64,000 nucleotides of DNA from Gammaproteobacteria bacterium (GTDB lineage: Bacteria > Pseudomonadota > Gammaproteobacteria > Competibacterales > Competibacteraceae): NCBI GenBank assembly GCA_024234995.1, contig JACKNF010000009.1, positions 62,001 through 126,000 of the forward strand. Direction: 5' to 3'. Positions 9,022 through 17,982 of the stretch are shown piece by piece. Each line of letters opens with the position of its first letter. The stretch's first letter is position 1. The notes under the pieces were generated by a model. It searched no databases and was not told the origin of the DNA. It saw nothing but the letters and a program-made list of their open reading frames with translations. A program made the position numbers and the translations under genes.

Positions 9022-9863
9022 ACGAACCTTTGCTGGCAGTCCGTGGATTGGAGTATATCTACCCCGGTGGAGTAGTGGCGCTGCGTGGCCTTGATTTGAG
9101 TATCGAACGAGGCCAGAAATTGGCGATTCTCGGTCCTAACGGGTCTGGCAAGACAACCCTGTTGTTGCATCTGAACGGTCTCTGTAAACCCACCCGGGGT
9201 GAAATTCAGCTTGATGGCCAGCCGGTTGGCTACGATCATCAGGCGCTCAATCATTGGCGGCGGCGGGTCGGGCTGATCCTGCAGGAGCCGAATGACCAGT
9301 TATTTGCTGCGACCGTCCGTCAGGATGTGTCTTTCGGGCCGCTGAACCTTGGTTTATCCAGCGCCGAAGCCGGTGAACGGGTGCGCGAGGCATTAGAAGC
9401 ATTGCGCGTAGCGCATTTGGCCGGCCGGCCTACCCATACGCTGAGTTTTGGCCAAAAGAAGCGGGTGGCGATTGCCGGCGTGTTAGCGATGCGTCCGGAG
9501 ATTTTGGTGCTGGATGAGCCGACGGCCGGCCTTGATTCGCATGGTGTGACGCATCTGCTGGGTGCTTTGCAGCAGTTGTATGAGGCAGGCACCACCCTCG
9601 TGTTCTCAACGCATGATGTAGAGCTCGCGTATGCCTGGGCCGATCAAGTTGCTGTGTTCTATGAAGGCGCCGTGCTGCGCCAGGGGGAGACGGCGCTGGT
9701 GCTGGGAGACCGGGAGGTCTTGCGTCAGTCGCGGCTACGGCCGCCTTTGCTGCTGGAAATCGCAGAGGCGCTAGGGAATGGCCGCAATCACCTGCAATCC
9801 ACGCCGCGTTCCCGTGAAGGGGTCCTGGCGCTGCTTCAGGAGCGGCTTGCCGGCAATAGTTGA
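9018..9863 (+). CDS. cbiO: CbiO, ATP-binding subunit of cobalt ECF transporter
   Basis: 281 aa. Walker A GPNGSGKTT (about residues 39-47), Q-loop at LQEPNDQLF, ABC signature LSFGQKKRVAIAG, Walker B ILVLDEPTAGLD and switch His in FSTHDVELA. LQEPNDQLFAATVRQDVSFG is characteristic of ECF-type ATPases. Start at 9018 overlaps the cbiQ stop. ATP hydrolysis here drives cobalt import. The next gene is convergent and ends only 8 bases away. Confidence 0.95.
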   Translation: MNEPLLAVRGLEYIYPGGVVALRGLDLSIERGQKLAILGPNGSGKTTLLLHLNGLCKPTRGEIQLDGQPVGYDHQALNHWRRRVGLILQEPNDQLFAATVRQDVSFGPLNLGLSSAEAGERVREALEALRVAHLAGRPTHTLSFGQKKRVAIAGVLAMRPEILVLDEPTAGLDSHGVTHLLGALQQLYEAGTTLVFSTHDVELAYAWADQVAVFYEGAVLRQGETALVLGDREVLRQSRLRPPLLLEIAEALGNGRNHLQSTPRSREGVLALLQERLAGNS

Positions 9864-9871
9864 ATAGCCAG

Positions 9872-10933
9872 TTATTCTTGGCTTGTTGAAGGGGTTGGCT
9901 GAGCCATCGTCCGGTTGCGGTAGTCCAGCGCGTACACGCCAGCCAGCCGGATTGCTTCCGTCATGCTCAATGGATTGGCTTGACCAGATCCGGCCAAGTC
10001 GAAAGCAGTTCCGTGGTCGACGGAGGTGCGAATGAAGGGCAGGCCGATGGTGATCGCGATGGTGCGGTAGAAATCCACCATTTTGGTCGCGATATGTCCC
10101 TGATCGTGATAAAGGGACAGCACGGCATCGAATTCGCCTTGGCGGGCGAGATGGAACACGGAATCAGCGGCGATGGGGCCAGCGACATCGAGGCCCAGGG
10201 TCCGCGCTTCAACGATGGCCGGTTCTAGCACGCGCATTTCTTCGCGGCCGAACAGACCGTGCTCGCCGCAGTGAGGATTGAGTCCGGCTACTGCCAATCG
10301 TGTCCGGGGAAGGCCGAGCGCTTTCAAGGCTCCGGTACAGCGTTGCAAATAATCCAAAACCCGTTTGCGGGTGATGAGCTTGATCGCCCCGGCAAGAGAA
10401 ACATGCCGGCTCAGAAAGAAGACTTTCAGGTCAAGCACCTGGAACAGGGTCAGTGGATCGGTCGTGCCGGTCAACCGGCCCAGCAATTCAGTGTGGCCGA
10501 TGTCCTGGATGCCGGCAGCTTTGAAGGCTTCCTTGTTGATCGGGGTAGTGGCCAGCGCATCCACTTGGCGGGTCTGGCACAGTTCTACGGCGTTCTCGAT
10601 GAATTGGTGTGCAGCGCGGCCAGCTTCGGCCTGCGCCCGTCCGAAAGGTATCCATTTGGCATCGATATTGGCCAGATTGATCAAATCGATGCTTCCGTAC
10701 TGATAGCGGCCCTGCGCCGGGCCGGACACGACATGGATGTCCAGATGATGAAATCCTGTAATCCGTAGGGCCCGCCGCAGAGCACTGATCTCCCCAATCA
10801 CCAAGGGCCGCACTGTTTCATAGGTTTCTGGCTGTGCCAGTGCCATCGCAACAATTTCTGGACCAACGCCAGCAATGTCACCCAGGGGAATGCCGATAAT
10901 GCTTCTGCTGGTTTCCGGTGTATCGTTTACCAT
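9872..10933 (-). CDS. pdxA: PdxA/PdxA2-family 4-phospho-hydroxyacid dehydrogenase
   Basis: 353 aa from ATG 10933; a TTG 30 codons upstream is open but has no homology-like sequence. PdxA family signatures: [16 protein letters not shown] at the N-terminus, metal-binding His residues in [20 protein letters not shown] and [11 protein letters not shown], and [19 protein letters not shown]. The family oxidises 4-phosphohydroxy-L-threonine (PdxA, enteric PLP pathway) or 4-phospho-D-threonate/D-erythronate (PdxA2). The YHDQGHI form resembles PdxA2 more than E. coli PdxA (YHDQGLP). Since pdxS and pdxT lie close by, an enteric-pathway role is not needed, which also favours a PdxA2-like job. Substrate is not proven. 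Confidence 0.85.
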   Translation of the reverse strand: MVNDTPETSRSIIGIPLGDIAGVGPEIVAMALAQPETYETVRPLVIGEISALRRALRITGFHHLDIHVVSGPAQGRYQYGSIDLINLANIDAKWIPFGRAQAEAGRAAHQFIENAVELCQTRQVDALATTPINKEAFKAAGIQDIGHTELLGRLTGTTDPLTLFQVLDLKVFFLSRHVSLAGAIKLITRKRVLDYLQRCTGALKALGLPRTRLAVAGLNPHCGEHGLFGREEMRVLEPAIVEARTLGLDVAGPIAADSVFHLARQGEFDAVLSLYHDQGHIATKMVDFYRTIAITIGLPFIRTSVDHGTAFDLAGSGQANPLSMTEAIRLAGVYALDYRNRTMAQPTPSTSQE

Positions 10934-11081
10934 CGTCCTCACCTTATCGTTGTGCGGGGTGGGTTGCCTATCCAGGTTACTGTCCGGTAATTTTAAATCC
11001 TGATGATTGAGTTTGTGCTTCAAAACGCGGCCTGCAAGGTCAAGATAAGCTGTGCTGCGCCTTCAGGGATATCTGATAGGC

Positions 11082-11423
11082 TTATTCACATAGCACGCGG
11101 GCAATTTTGAGAGAGACGCGGAAAGTCCTTCGCGTGCGTCCGGCGCGCGCGGGTGATTTTATGCGCATTCGCCAGGTTCCGGCAGCTTCCGCGAGCCGTT
11201 GCTGTTCTGTCTTTCCGGGGTGATATTGAATCCGCTGGAATTCCAGCGTCAGTGAACGGGCGAATGCTTGAGCCAGAGCCATTTTGCCGGGACCTAGCAA
11301 GTCTTCGAGAAGCACATGCCTGCCGGCGAGAGAAGCAGCCAATAACCAGCGAAGGTTCCGGTGCGGGCCGGTTATGCCTGTTTCCAGATTCTCTAACAAA
11401 ATAAAGCAGATCGCACGGCTCAT
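11082..11423 (-). pseudogene. MoxR-family AAA ATPase relic
   Basis: A 113-codon frame from ATG 11423. Its first 65 residues match the start of MoxR ATPases: LLENLETGITGPHRNLRWLL, LAASLAGRHVLLEDL, then a damaged Walker A (GPGKMALAQA where the family has GVGKT-LA), LARSL-like AFARSLTLEF and QRIQY. Beyond that the sequence is unrelated and stops, so Walker B, sensor and lid regions (over 200 residues) are missing. MoxR proteins are chaperone-like ATPases usually found beside DUF58 and von Willebrand genes, which are absent here. This is a decayed fragment left between pdxA and pdxS. Confidence 0.65.
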
Positions 11424-11595
11424 AGTGAGGTGTTGAGCGGGAAGCAAGCATGGTTGCAGGTTCCGATGATCTCAGGAATACGGTGGCCAACCCTGATGGT
11501 GATATACTCCGCCGCTTCATAGGAGTGGGTCATTCGGACGGCGCGTAATGGGGCGGCCATTCCATTTTCATTCTAGTTGATTTAGGTAGAGCAGC

Positions 11596-12477
11596 ATGGC
11601 AGAGAATCGTTATCTCCTGAACACGCAATTGGCGCAGATGCTCAAGGGCGGGGTCATCATGGATGTGGTCAATGTGGAACAGGCCCAAATCGCTCAGGAA
11701 GCCGGTGCCGTGGCGGTCATGGCCCTGGAGCGGGTGCCGGCGGACATCCGCAAGCAGGGCGGGGTGGCGCGGATGTCCGATCCTGACTTGATCAAGGCGA
11801 TTAAAGGGGCGATGACGATTCCGGTCATGGCAAAAGCGCGCATTGGTCATTTCGTCGAAGCCCAGATCTTGCAAGCCCTCAAGATCGATTACATTGATGA
11901 AAGCGAGGTGCTCACGCCGGCCGACGAGGAATGCCATATCGACAAGACCGGCTTTGAGATCCCTTTTGTCTGTGGCGCGCGCAATCTGGGTGAGGCGTTG
12001 CGGCGGATTGCTGAGGGCGCGGCGATGATCCGCACCAAGGGTGAAGCCGGTACGGGCAATGTGGTCGAAGCCGTGCGCCACATGCGCACCATGAACCGGG
12101 AGATCCGCCAACTGGCGAACATGCCCGCCGAGGAGGTGGTAAGCTTCGCCAAGAACAATGGCCTGCCTTATGAACTGGCGCTGGAGGTGAAGAAACTGGG
12201 CCGGCTGCCGGTGGTCAATTTCGCCGCGGGTGGCATCGCAACTCCGGCGGATGCTGCGTTGATGATGCAGCTGGGTTGTGACGGCATATTTGTCGGTTCA
12301 GGTATCTTCAAATCCAGCGATCCGGTGCGCCGCGCCCGCGCGATTGTCAAAGCAACGGCCTATTACAACGACCCTGACAAGTTGTTGGAGGCATCATTTG
12401 ATTTAGGTGATCCGATGCCAGGACTGGATGTGGCTTCTATGCCTGATGACGAGCGATTGGCGGGGCGTGGCTGGTAA
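11596..12477 (+). CDS. pdxS: PdxS, pyridoxal 5'-phosphate synthase lyase subunit
   Basis: 293 aa, normal length for the family. It is a TIM barrel that joins ribose 5-phosphate, glyceraldehyde 3-phosphate and ammonia into PLP. Diagnostic stretches: [57 protein letters not shown] (first catalytic Lys) and [19 protein letters not shown] (second Lys), and [23 protein letters not shown] at 11596. The stop overlaps the pdxT ATG by one base, so the subunits are co-translated. Confidence 0.98.
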   Translation: MAENRYLLNTQLAQMLKGGVIMDVVNVEQAQIAQEAGAVAVMALERVPADIRKQGGVARMSDPDLIKAIKGAMTIPVMAKARIGHFVEAQILQALKIDYIDESEVLTPADEECHIDKTGFEIPFVCGARNLGEALRRIAEGAAMIRTKGEAGTGNVVEAVRHMRTMNREIRQLANMPAEEVVSFAKNNGLPYELALEVKKLGRLPVVNFAAGGIATPADAALMMQLGCDGIFVGSGIFKSSDPVRRARAIVKATAYYNDPDKLLEASFDLGDPMPGLDVASMPDDERLAGRGW

Positions 12478-13142
12478 TGAATGCAGCAACCGGTTCTGGT
12501 GTGATCGGTGTCCTTGATTTGCAGGGTGGCGTACAGGAGCATCTGGACCACCTGTGCCGGATTGGGGCCGCGGGCCGTCCGGTCAAACGCACTGCGGACC
12601 TGGAAGGACTGGATGGACTGATTATCCCTGGCGGCGAAAGTACCTGCCTGTCCCGGTTACTGAATATTTTTGGTTTACGCCAGGACATCGAGGCGCATTA
12701 TCGTCAAGGTTTGAAGTTATGGGGCACCTGCGCTGGGGCGATTCTGCTAGCGCGGGAGAATATTGGCGAGGCGCCATTTTTTGGTTTGATCGATATCGCC
12801 GTCAGCCGCAACGCCTTTGGCAGCCAGCTTGACAGTTTCAATGGCCAGGCGATAGTGCCGATGGTGGCATCGGAGGCGATTCCGCTGACCTTCATCCGTG
12901 CGCCGAAAATTGTCCGGACCGGACCAGGAGTACGGGTGCTGCTGTCCATGGATGATTATGTGGCCGCTGCCGAGGATGACCAGATTCTGGTCACGGTCTT
13001 TCATCCAGAGCTGACGCCCAGCCTGGCGTTTCATCGTTATTTCGCCCGCAAGTGCGGTTTGCACCCGGCCGGTGATGATGCGATGGGCCTCGATACGGGC
13101 TGGACGCCGCAAAGCTGGGTTCGTTTCAGCCATCACATCTGA
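12477..13142 (+). CDS. pdxT: PdxT, glutaminase subunit of PLP synthase
   Basis: 221 aa class I glutamine amidotransferase that supplies ammonia to PdxS. Visible signatures: GVLDLQGGVQEHL at the N-terminus, LIIPGGEST, the nucleophile Cys in WGTCAGAILLA, SRNAFGSQLDSF and the catalytic His-x-Glu in VFHPELT. It is about 25 residues longer than Bacillus PdxT at the C-terminus. Directly coupled to pdxS. A hairpin terminator separates it from the convergent tgt gene. Confidence 0.97.
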   Translation: MNAATGSGVIGVLDLQGGVQEHLDHLCRIGAAGRPVKRTADLEGLDGLIIPGGESTCLSRLLNIFGLRQDIEAHYRQGLKLWGTCAGAILLARENIGEAPFFGLIDIAVSRNAFGSQLDSFNGQAIVPMVASEAIPLTFIRAPKIVRTGPGVRVLLSMDDYVAAAEDDQILVTVFHPELTPSLAFHRYFARKCGLHPAGDDAMGLDTGWTPQSWVRFSHHI

Positions 13143-13151
13143 ACGCCCAGT

Positions 13152-13177
13152 GAGAATGGAGCTTCAAATCCATTCTC
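13152..13177. terminator. Hairpin terminator between convergent pdxT and tgt
   Basis: A perfect 9-bp inverted repeat, GAGAATGGA and TCCATTCTC, with an 8-base loop, lies in the 44-base gap between the pdxT and tgt stops. There is no strong T-run on either side. It probably stops transcription from both sides. Confidence 0.6.
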
Positions 13178-13186
13178 TTCAATTGG

Positions 13187-14359
<1,173 letters not shown>

Positions 14360-14381
14360 CTACCCACAGGACAAGATCGTG

Positions 14382-14834
14382 ATGCTGCGTTATCGAAGAT
14401 TCATTCGACTGTTCGTTTGGCTGGCGGCACTGACCGTCAACCCGGTTTTCGCGCTGGACAAGACGCAAGTGACCGTCGGCCCGGCGACCTTTCAGGCCGA
14501 GATTGCGCAAACGCCGGACGCGCGTCAACGCGGTTTGATGTTTCGCCAGGAACTGCCATCTAATCAGGGAATGCTATTCGTCCAGCCACCCGGCCCGGCG
14601 GTTTTCTGGATGAAAAATACCTATATTCCCCTGGATTTGCTGTATTTCGATGCGGAAGGCCGGCTAGCGCAAATTGTGGCGGAGGTTCCGCCCTGCAAGA
14701 CGCTCAACTGTCCGGTCTATCCCAGCCATACGGCCACCGTGCGTTATATCCTGGAAATTAACGCAGGTGAAGCAGCCCGGCGCGGCATCCAAATCGGCGA
14801 TTCCTTGCGGCTGGCACCGCAACCCAGCCCCTGA
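14382..14834 (+). CDS. DUF192 family secreted protein
   Basis: 150 aa from ATG 14382; a GTG lies in frame directly before it. ACAGGA upstream is a reasonable ribosome site. N-terminal signal peptide (hydrophobic core LFVWLAALTVNPVFA, cut probably after FA), then a DUF192 domain with QRGLMFRQELP, GMLFVQPPGPAVFWMKNTYIPLDLLYFD and YILEINAGEAARRGI. The family is a small beta-barrel of unknown function found in many bacteria and archaea. It would be exported to the periplasm. Confidence 0.9.
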   Translation: MLRYRRFIRLFVWLAALTVNPVFALDKTQVTVGPATFQAEIAQTPDARQRGLMFRQELPSNQGMLFVQPPGPAVFWMKNTYIPLDLLYFDAEGRLAQIVAEVPPCKTLNCPVYPSHTATVRYILEINAGEAARRGIQIGDSLRLAPQPSP

Positions 14835-14907
14835 ATCTCCTTAAATTGCCTATCCCATCCCTGGAATTTGCTGCAAAATCACTGGATTTTCGATCAAGCA
14901 ACCGGGG

Positions 14908-15308
14908 ATGTTCATGGCTGGCGAATTACCTGATTTCATCCGTTGCGGCCGGGCGCTGTGCGGCGATTTGATCCAGGCTGAGCGGCGTGAGTGGTGGCTA
15001 GCCAACGGTTCGGCCGTGATGTCCGGGAACGCGACAGCGGTTATCACCAAGGGCCGGTGTGGGGTTGGCTGTTAGGGCATTTTGCCTTGGCTGCGTATCG
15101 GGTGAATAGTGACGCGGCGGCGGCGCAAGCTTGGCTGGAGCCGATCCGCGATCATCTTAGCGATGCCGGGTTGGGTACGGTCAGTGAAATCTTCGATGGC
15201 GCTCCCCCGCATCATCCTCGCGGTGCGCCAGCACAGGCTTGGTCGGTGGCTTGTGTGTTAGAAGCCTGGTTACGATTGGAACGGTTTAAACAGACCTCCT
15301 CGACTTGA
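14908..15308 (+). pseudogene. Glycogen debranching enzyme (amylo-alpha-1,6-glucosidase) with internal deletion
   Basis: Two ends of one gene sit next to each other in different frames. The first frame (14908 to about 15005) reads FIRCGRALCGDLIQAERREW followed by WLANG, the start of bacterial GDE-type debranching enzymes. The second (from about 15000 to 15308) reads RERDSGYHQGPVWGWLLGHF, then AGLGTVSEIFDGAPPHHPRG and APAQAWSVACVLEAW, which is the C-terminal end of the same family. The 500 or more residues between are missing and the junction shifts the frame, so the gene is dead. The intact enzyme would remove alpha-1,6 branches from glycogen. Confidence 0.8.
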
Positions 15309-15830
15309 TCTTCAATCTTCAAGAGGTGATGGGGTCATCGATGAACGCCCATTGCAGGCTTTGAAGCTGGTGTTTTTACATCCCCGAAGTGTTATATGAA
15401 TTGTGACACTTGGTGGATATTTATTTATTGATGTAAGTTGTTATATAAAATCTATTTTTTCTATTTTTTCAAAAAAAGCCACTTGTCTTGTGACGGCAGA
15501 TTTCACTATATTGATAATCAAATACAGGAAGGTTTACCGGGCTGCAACGGATATGGTCTGGAGCAAGACGCATAGAGCTGAAGTAGTAGCCACTGGGAAA
15601 CTGAAGATGATGAGATGAGGGGCTGCCTATCTCCCGGTTCCGGGATACATACCTATCAGTAGATCATTTTTGCAGGCGAGGAGGCAGGTCATACACTAAA
15701 GCTGCAATGAGTCTACGGCGATAGATCTGGTTTTCAAGATGATAGGCAGCTTAAAAATGTTAGTAAAATCAAAAAGTATCTTATCAGTAATGATGGGTTA
15801 CGATGATAGGCGGAAATCGCATAATTACTT
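15309..15830. other. AT-rich intergenic stretch before the cassette array
   Basis: About 520 bases, clearly richer in A and T than the flanks. The only open frame of note (15403-15618, GTG start, 71 aa) shows no recognisable sequence and no good ribosome site. No integrase gene or clear attI site is seen here. It may be a decayed cassette or the edge of the acquired region. Confidence 0.4.
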
Positions 15831-15988
15831 GTTGCCGCGGACGCTTCGCGCCCGCGGCAACGGGGCGGCGGATCGGCATCCACTGCTTGCGTGGCGCGAA
15901 GCGCCACACAACCAGCGGGTCAACCGGACATCGCCCGTCTAAAACTGCGTTTTGTCCGGGCTCGCCGGTTATCCGCCGCCCCGTTATA
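15831..15988 (+). repeat. attC-like recombination site 1 (large palindromic region)
   Basis: A strongly palindromic stretch directly before the first cassette gene. A 12-bp arm GGGGCGGCGGAT near 15862 pairs with ATCCGCCGCCCC at 15971-15982, followed by GTTAT at 15983, the place of an R' core site. Nested hairpins lie inside (GTTGCCGCGG/CCGCGGCAAC at 15831-15861; GTGGCGC/GCGCCAC at 15891-15907). The core matches the consensus less well than the later sites, so this is the least certain member. Confidence 0.55.
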
Positions 15989-16006
15989 TTTCACTGGAGT
16001 AAGGTT

Positions 16007-16807
16007 GTGGATTTTAAGCGTGCCATTAAGGAATTGATCGAGAATTCAAGCTCTCTATTCGCAGTTCACTATTCTTGTCAAAACCTCAGCGATTCAAATG
16101 AGGGGTATTCTCCTCGAATCACATCAATTGCAGTGTTGCACATTGAACACTCGATCATGCACAGTTTTTCTATCCATCTTATCGCTGAAGAAAACCATGT
16201 CGAAAGAGAAAAGCTAGAGTCGTGCTATGATTCATTAGAAGGAGAAATGTTAGGTAGATTTTATGCCTTCGTTTTAGATAATCCAGACGCTCGTTGGATT
16301 CACTGGAATATGAGTAATATTAACTATGGTTTCGAAACTCTGAGTCATCGATATCGTGTTCTCACAGGAAAGGATGCTCCAAGAATCCCCGATGCAAGAC
16401 GCTACAATCTTTCTACATTAATCATGGCTAAATATGGAAGCAATTGCGTGGATGATCCAAAGATGGCGAATTTGATGGATTTAAACGGTGGGAAGCATCG
16501 AGATTTCTTGCGTGGTATAGATGAAGTCAAGGCCTTTCAAGATAAGGAATTTATCAAACTGCATAAATCTACTATGTCAAAAACGTATTGGTTCCAAAAA
16601 ATTTATCTTCGCTTATTGGAAAACTCGATCAATACACAACGCAGTAATTGGAAAGCAAGGGTAAATCGAGCGCTCGAATCTCTGCCAGCTAAAATCCTCG
16701 GGTTTATTGCCGTGCTATTTACCGTGGGACAACTAATCTATCTTGGCATTCAGAATACTAACAACGGCAAAGGGAATACTTCAGCACATCAGGAGCAGGC
16801 TAAATGA
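16007..16807 (+). CDS. Cassette-borne protein of unknown function with C-terminal membrane helix
   Basis: 266 aa from GTG 16007, which has GGAGTAAGG immediately upstream; the open frame before it runs through the attC site and is not coding. I do not recognise the family. Visible: a soluble region with FAVHYSCQNLSDSNEGYSPR, IEHSIMHSFSIHLIAEE, ARWIHWNMSNINYGFETLSH and LNGGKHRDFLRG, all with conserved-looking His, Trp and Asn residues, and then a single hydrophobic helix near residues 230-250 (GFIAVLFTVGQLIYLGI). This gives a large cytoplasmic domain with a C-terminal anchor. AT-richer than the core genes. It occupies the first complete cassette (15984-16891). Confidence 0.75.
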   Translation: MDFKRAIKELIENSSSLFAVHYSCQNLSDSNEGYSPRITSIAVLHIEHSIMHSFSIHLIAEENHVEREKLESCYDSLEGEMLGRFYAFVLDNPDARWIHWNMSNINYGFETLSHRYRVLTGKDAPRIPDARRYNLSTLIMAKYGSNCVDDPKMANLMDLNGGKHRDFLRGIDEVKAFQDKEFIKLHKSTMSKTYWFQKIYLRLLENSINTQRSNWKARVNRALESLPAKILGFIAVLFTVGQLIYLGIQNTNNGKGNTSAHQEQAK

Positions 16808-16808
16808 A

Positions 16809-16897
16809 ATATAACAATCTGCTCAACATCGTTCGCTATCGCTCACTCGGACGCGCCACAGCTGCGCTGTGTCGTGCCGGTTAGCAGGGCGTTAGGT
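16809..16897 (+). repeat. attC site 2
   Basis: Begins just after the cassette gene stop with ATAACAATCTGCT and ends with AGCAGGGCGTTAGGT; CTGCT/AGCAG are the pairing arms and GTTAGGT (16891-16897) fits the GTTRRRY core. The inner part is an imperfect palindrome. The crossover point would be between G16891 and T16892. Confidence 0.75.
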
Positions 16898-16904
16898 GAG
16901 ATCA

Positions 16905-17180
16905 ATGGAGAAAAACTGGTATCGCGAGACGTTGGTCGCACTGAATATGCGGTCGCGCAAGAATACGGTGCACAACAGGATCAGCGAAATTTCGATTCGT
17001 TCCGATGATCCAGCGCTACGAGAATTGTGTAAAAAGGTAGTTACTGAAATGGGGTATTCCGGCGTGGATACCGAGTCCACAAGTCTCGCTGATGCAAAGT
17101 CCGTCAATACCACTGAGCTAATCCGGCATTGTGAGGCGAGAGCGTACGTCGAACCGAACGATGAGTTCGGAGGAAGATGA
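16905..17180 (+). CDS. Small cassette-encoded protein, unknown
   Basis: 91 aa from ATG 16905, with AGGTGAG 4-10 bases upstream, part of it supplied by the attC core. Sequence MEKNWYRETLVALNMRSRKN and onward is charged and probably soluble; no family is recognised. It fills the second cassette, which ends with attC site 3. Short genes of unknown function are typical of cassettes. Confidence 0.6.
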   Translation: MEKNWYRETLVALNMRSRKNTVHNRISEISIRSDDPALRELCKKVVTEMGYSGVDTESTSLADAKSVNTTELIRHCEARAYVEPNDEFGGR

Positions 17181-17386
17181 GGGTTTTGCTTTATGTATCC
17201 TTTTCATCGCCTAGGTTCGAATTGTGGAGTGGCCGCGAAGTAACTTCGGTTGTTCTGCTTGCGTGCGCGAAACATCACCTAACAAGGCGGTCAAGCCGTT
17301 CGCCTGCGGCTCACCCGGACGTTCAGTACTCCGCGCCTGCTCGGGCATGGCTTCGCCATTTTGCCCGATCAGTTGCTCCATACTGA
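17177..17386 (+). CDS. Possible small ORF coupled to the previous gene and reading into attC
   Basis: ATG at 17177 overlaps the preceding stop (ATGA) and has GGAGGAAG right before it, spaced tighter than usual. The first 35 codons lie between genes, but the rest runs through the attC site, so the protein end would be attC-encoded. No family is recognised. It may be only a chance frame. Confidence 0.2.
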   Translation: MRVLLYVSFSSPRFELWSGREVTSVVLLACAKHHLTRRSSRSPAAHPDVQYSAPARAWLRHFARSVAPY

Positions 17387-17410
17387 ACGCCGCTTACCTG
17401 GGCGTTATGC
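17277..17410 (+). repeat. attC site 3
   Basis: About 134 bases. The 5' end is ACCTAACAAGGCGG and the 3' end GGGCGTTATGC, a classic R''/R' pair (CTAACAA and GTTATGC). Inside, GTTCAGTA (about 17321) pairs with TACTGAAC (about 17380), and CGGGCA pairs with TTGCCCG. Crossover G17404/T17405. Confidence 0.8.
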
Positions 17411-17425
17411 CTCCTATAGAGAAAT

Positions 17426-17881
17426 ATGAGCAACATCACCGTTCGCCAAGCAGTCCTATCTGACATTGAAGCACTTGCTCCACTCTTTGATGGCTATCGT
17501 CAGTTCTATGGTCGCGCGAGTGACCTTTCCGCCGCACGCGAGTTTTTGCGCGCCCGCTTCAATCACGGCGAGTCAGTCCTGTTCATTGCACATGAAAGCA
17601 GTGCACCAGTTGGCTTCACTCAACTCTATCCAAGTTTTTCGTCGGTATCGCTTGCCCGTGTATTTGTGCTCAACGATCTTTTTGTGCATGAGCAAGCCCG
17701 CCGGAAAGGCGTTGCCTCAAAATTGATGTCCGCAGCTACTGATTTTGCGAAATCATTGGGAGCCGTTCGTGTCTCGCTATCGACCGCAACGAGCAACGAA
17801 ACAGCCCAAGCTCTTTATCAATCCGCTGGCTGGAAGCGCGATGAACAATTCTTTGTCTATCACTTTGCTATTTCGGCATAA
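17426..17881 (+). CDS. GNAT family N-acetyltransferase (cassette)
   Basis: 151 aa, a single GNAT domain. It shows VRQAVLSDIEALAPLFDGY at the N-terminus, VFVLNDLFVHEQARRKGVAS (the acetyl-CoA pyrophosphate loop, Q/RxxGxG/A type), and a C-terminal ETAQALYQSAGWKRDEQF. It transfers an acetyl group from acetyl-CoA to an unknown amine. Acetyltransferases of this kind are frequent integron cargo. ATG at 17426. It is bounded by attC sites 3 and 4, so it is a complete mobile cassette. Confidence 0.88.
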   Translation: MSNITVRQAVLSDIEALAPLFDGYRQFYGRASDLSAAREFLRARFNHGESVLFIAHESSAPVGFTQLYPSFSSVSLARVFVLNDLFVHEQARRKGVASKLMSAATDFAKSLGAVRVSLSTATSNETAQALYQSAGWKRDEQFFVYHFAISA

Positions 17882-17943
17882 CCCTGCGCTTAACCGGACC
17901 TGTGCGAAAAGCCGCGCAGGCCGGTTAGCGCCCCGTTAGATTT
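17877..17943 (+). repeat. attC site 4 (compact)
   Basis: A 66-base near-perfect hairpin: ATAACCCTGCGCTTAACCGG on the left and CCGGTTAGCGCCCCGTTAGA on the right, with the inner arm CCTGTGCG/CGCGCAGG. The core GTTAGAT (17935-17941) fits GTTRRRY. It begins in the stop of the acetyltransferase gene. Confidence 0.85.
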
Positions 17944-17982
17944 TATTGGGTTCTGCCAAGGCTCAAACTGCAAAGGTGAGCA

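Noticed and set aside
15403..15618. 71-codon frame in the AT-rich stretch before the array
   Set aside because: GTG start without ribosome site, no family resemblance, and composition like non-coding DNA.
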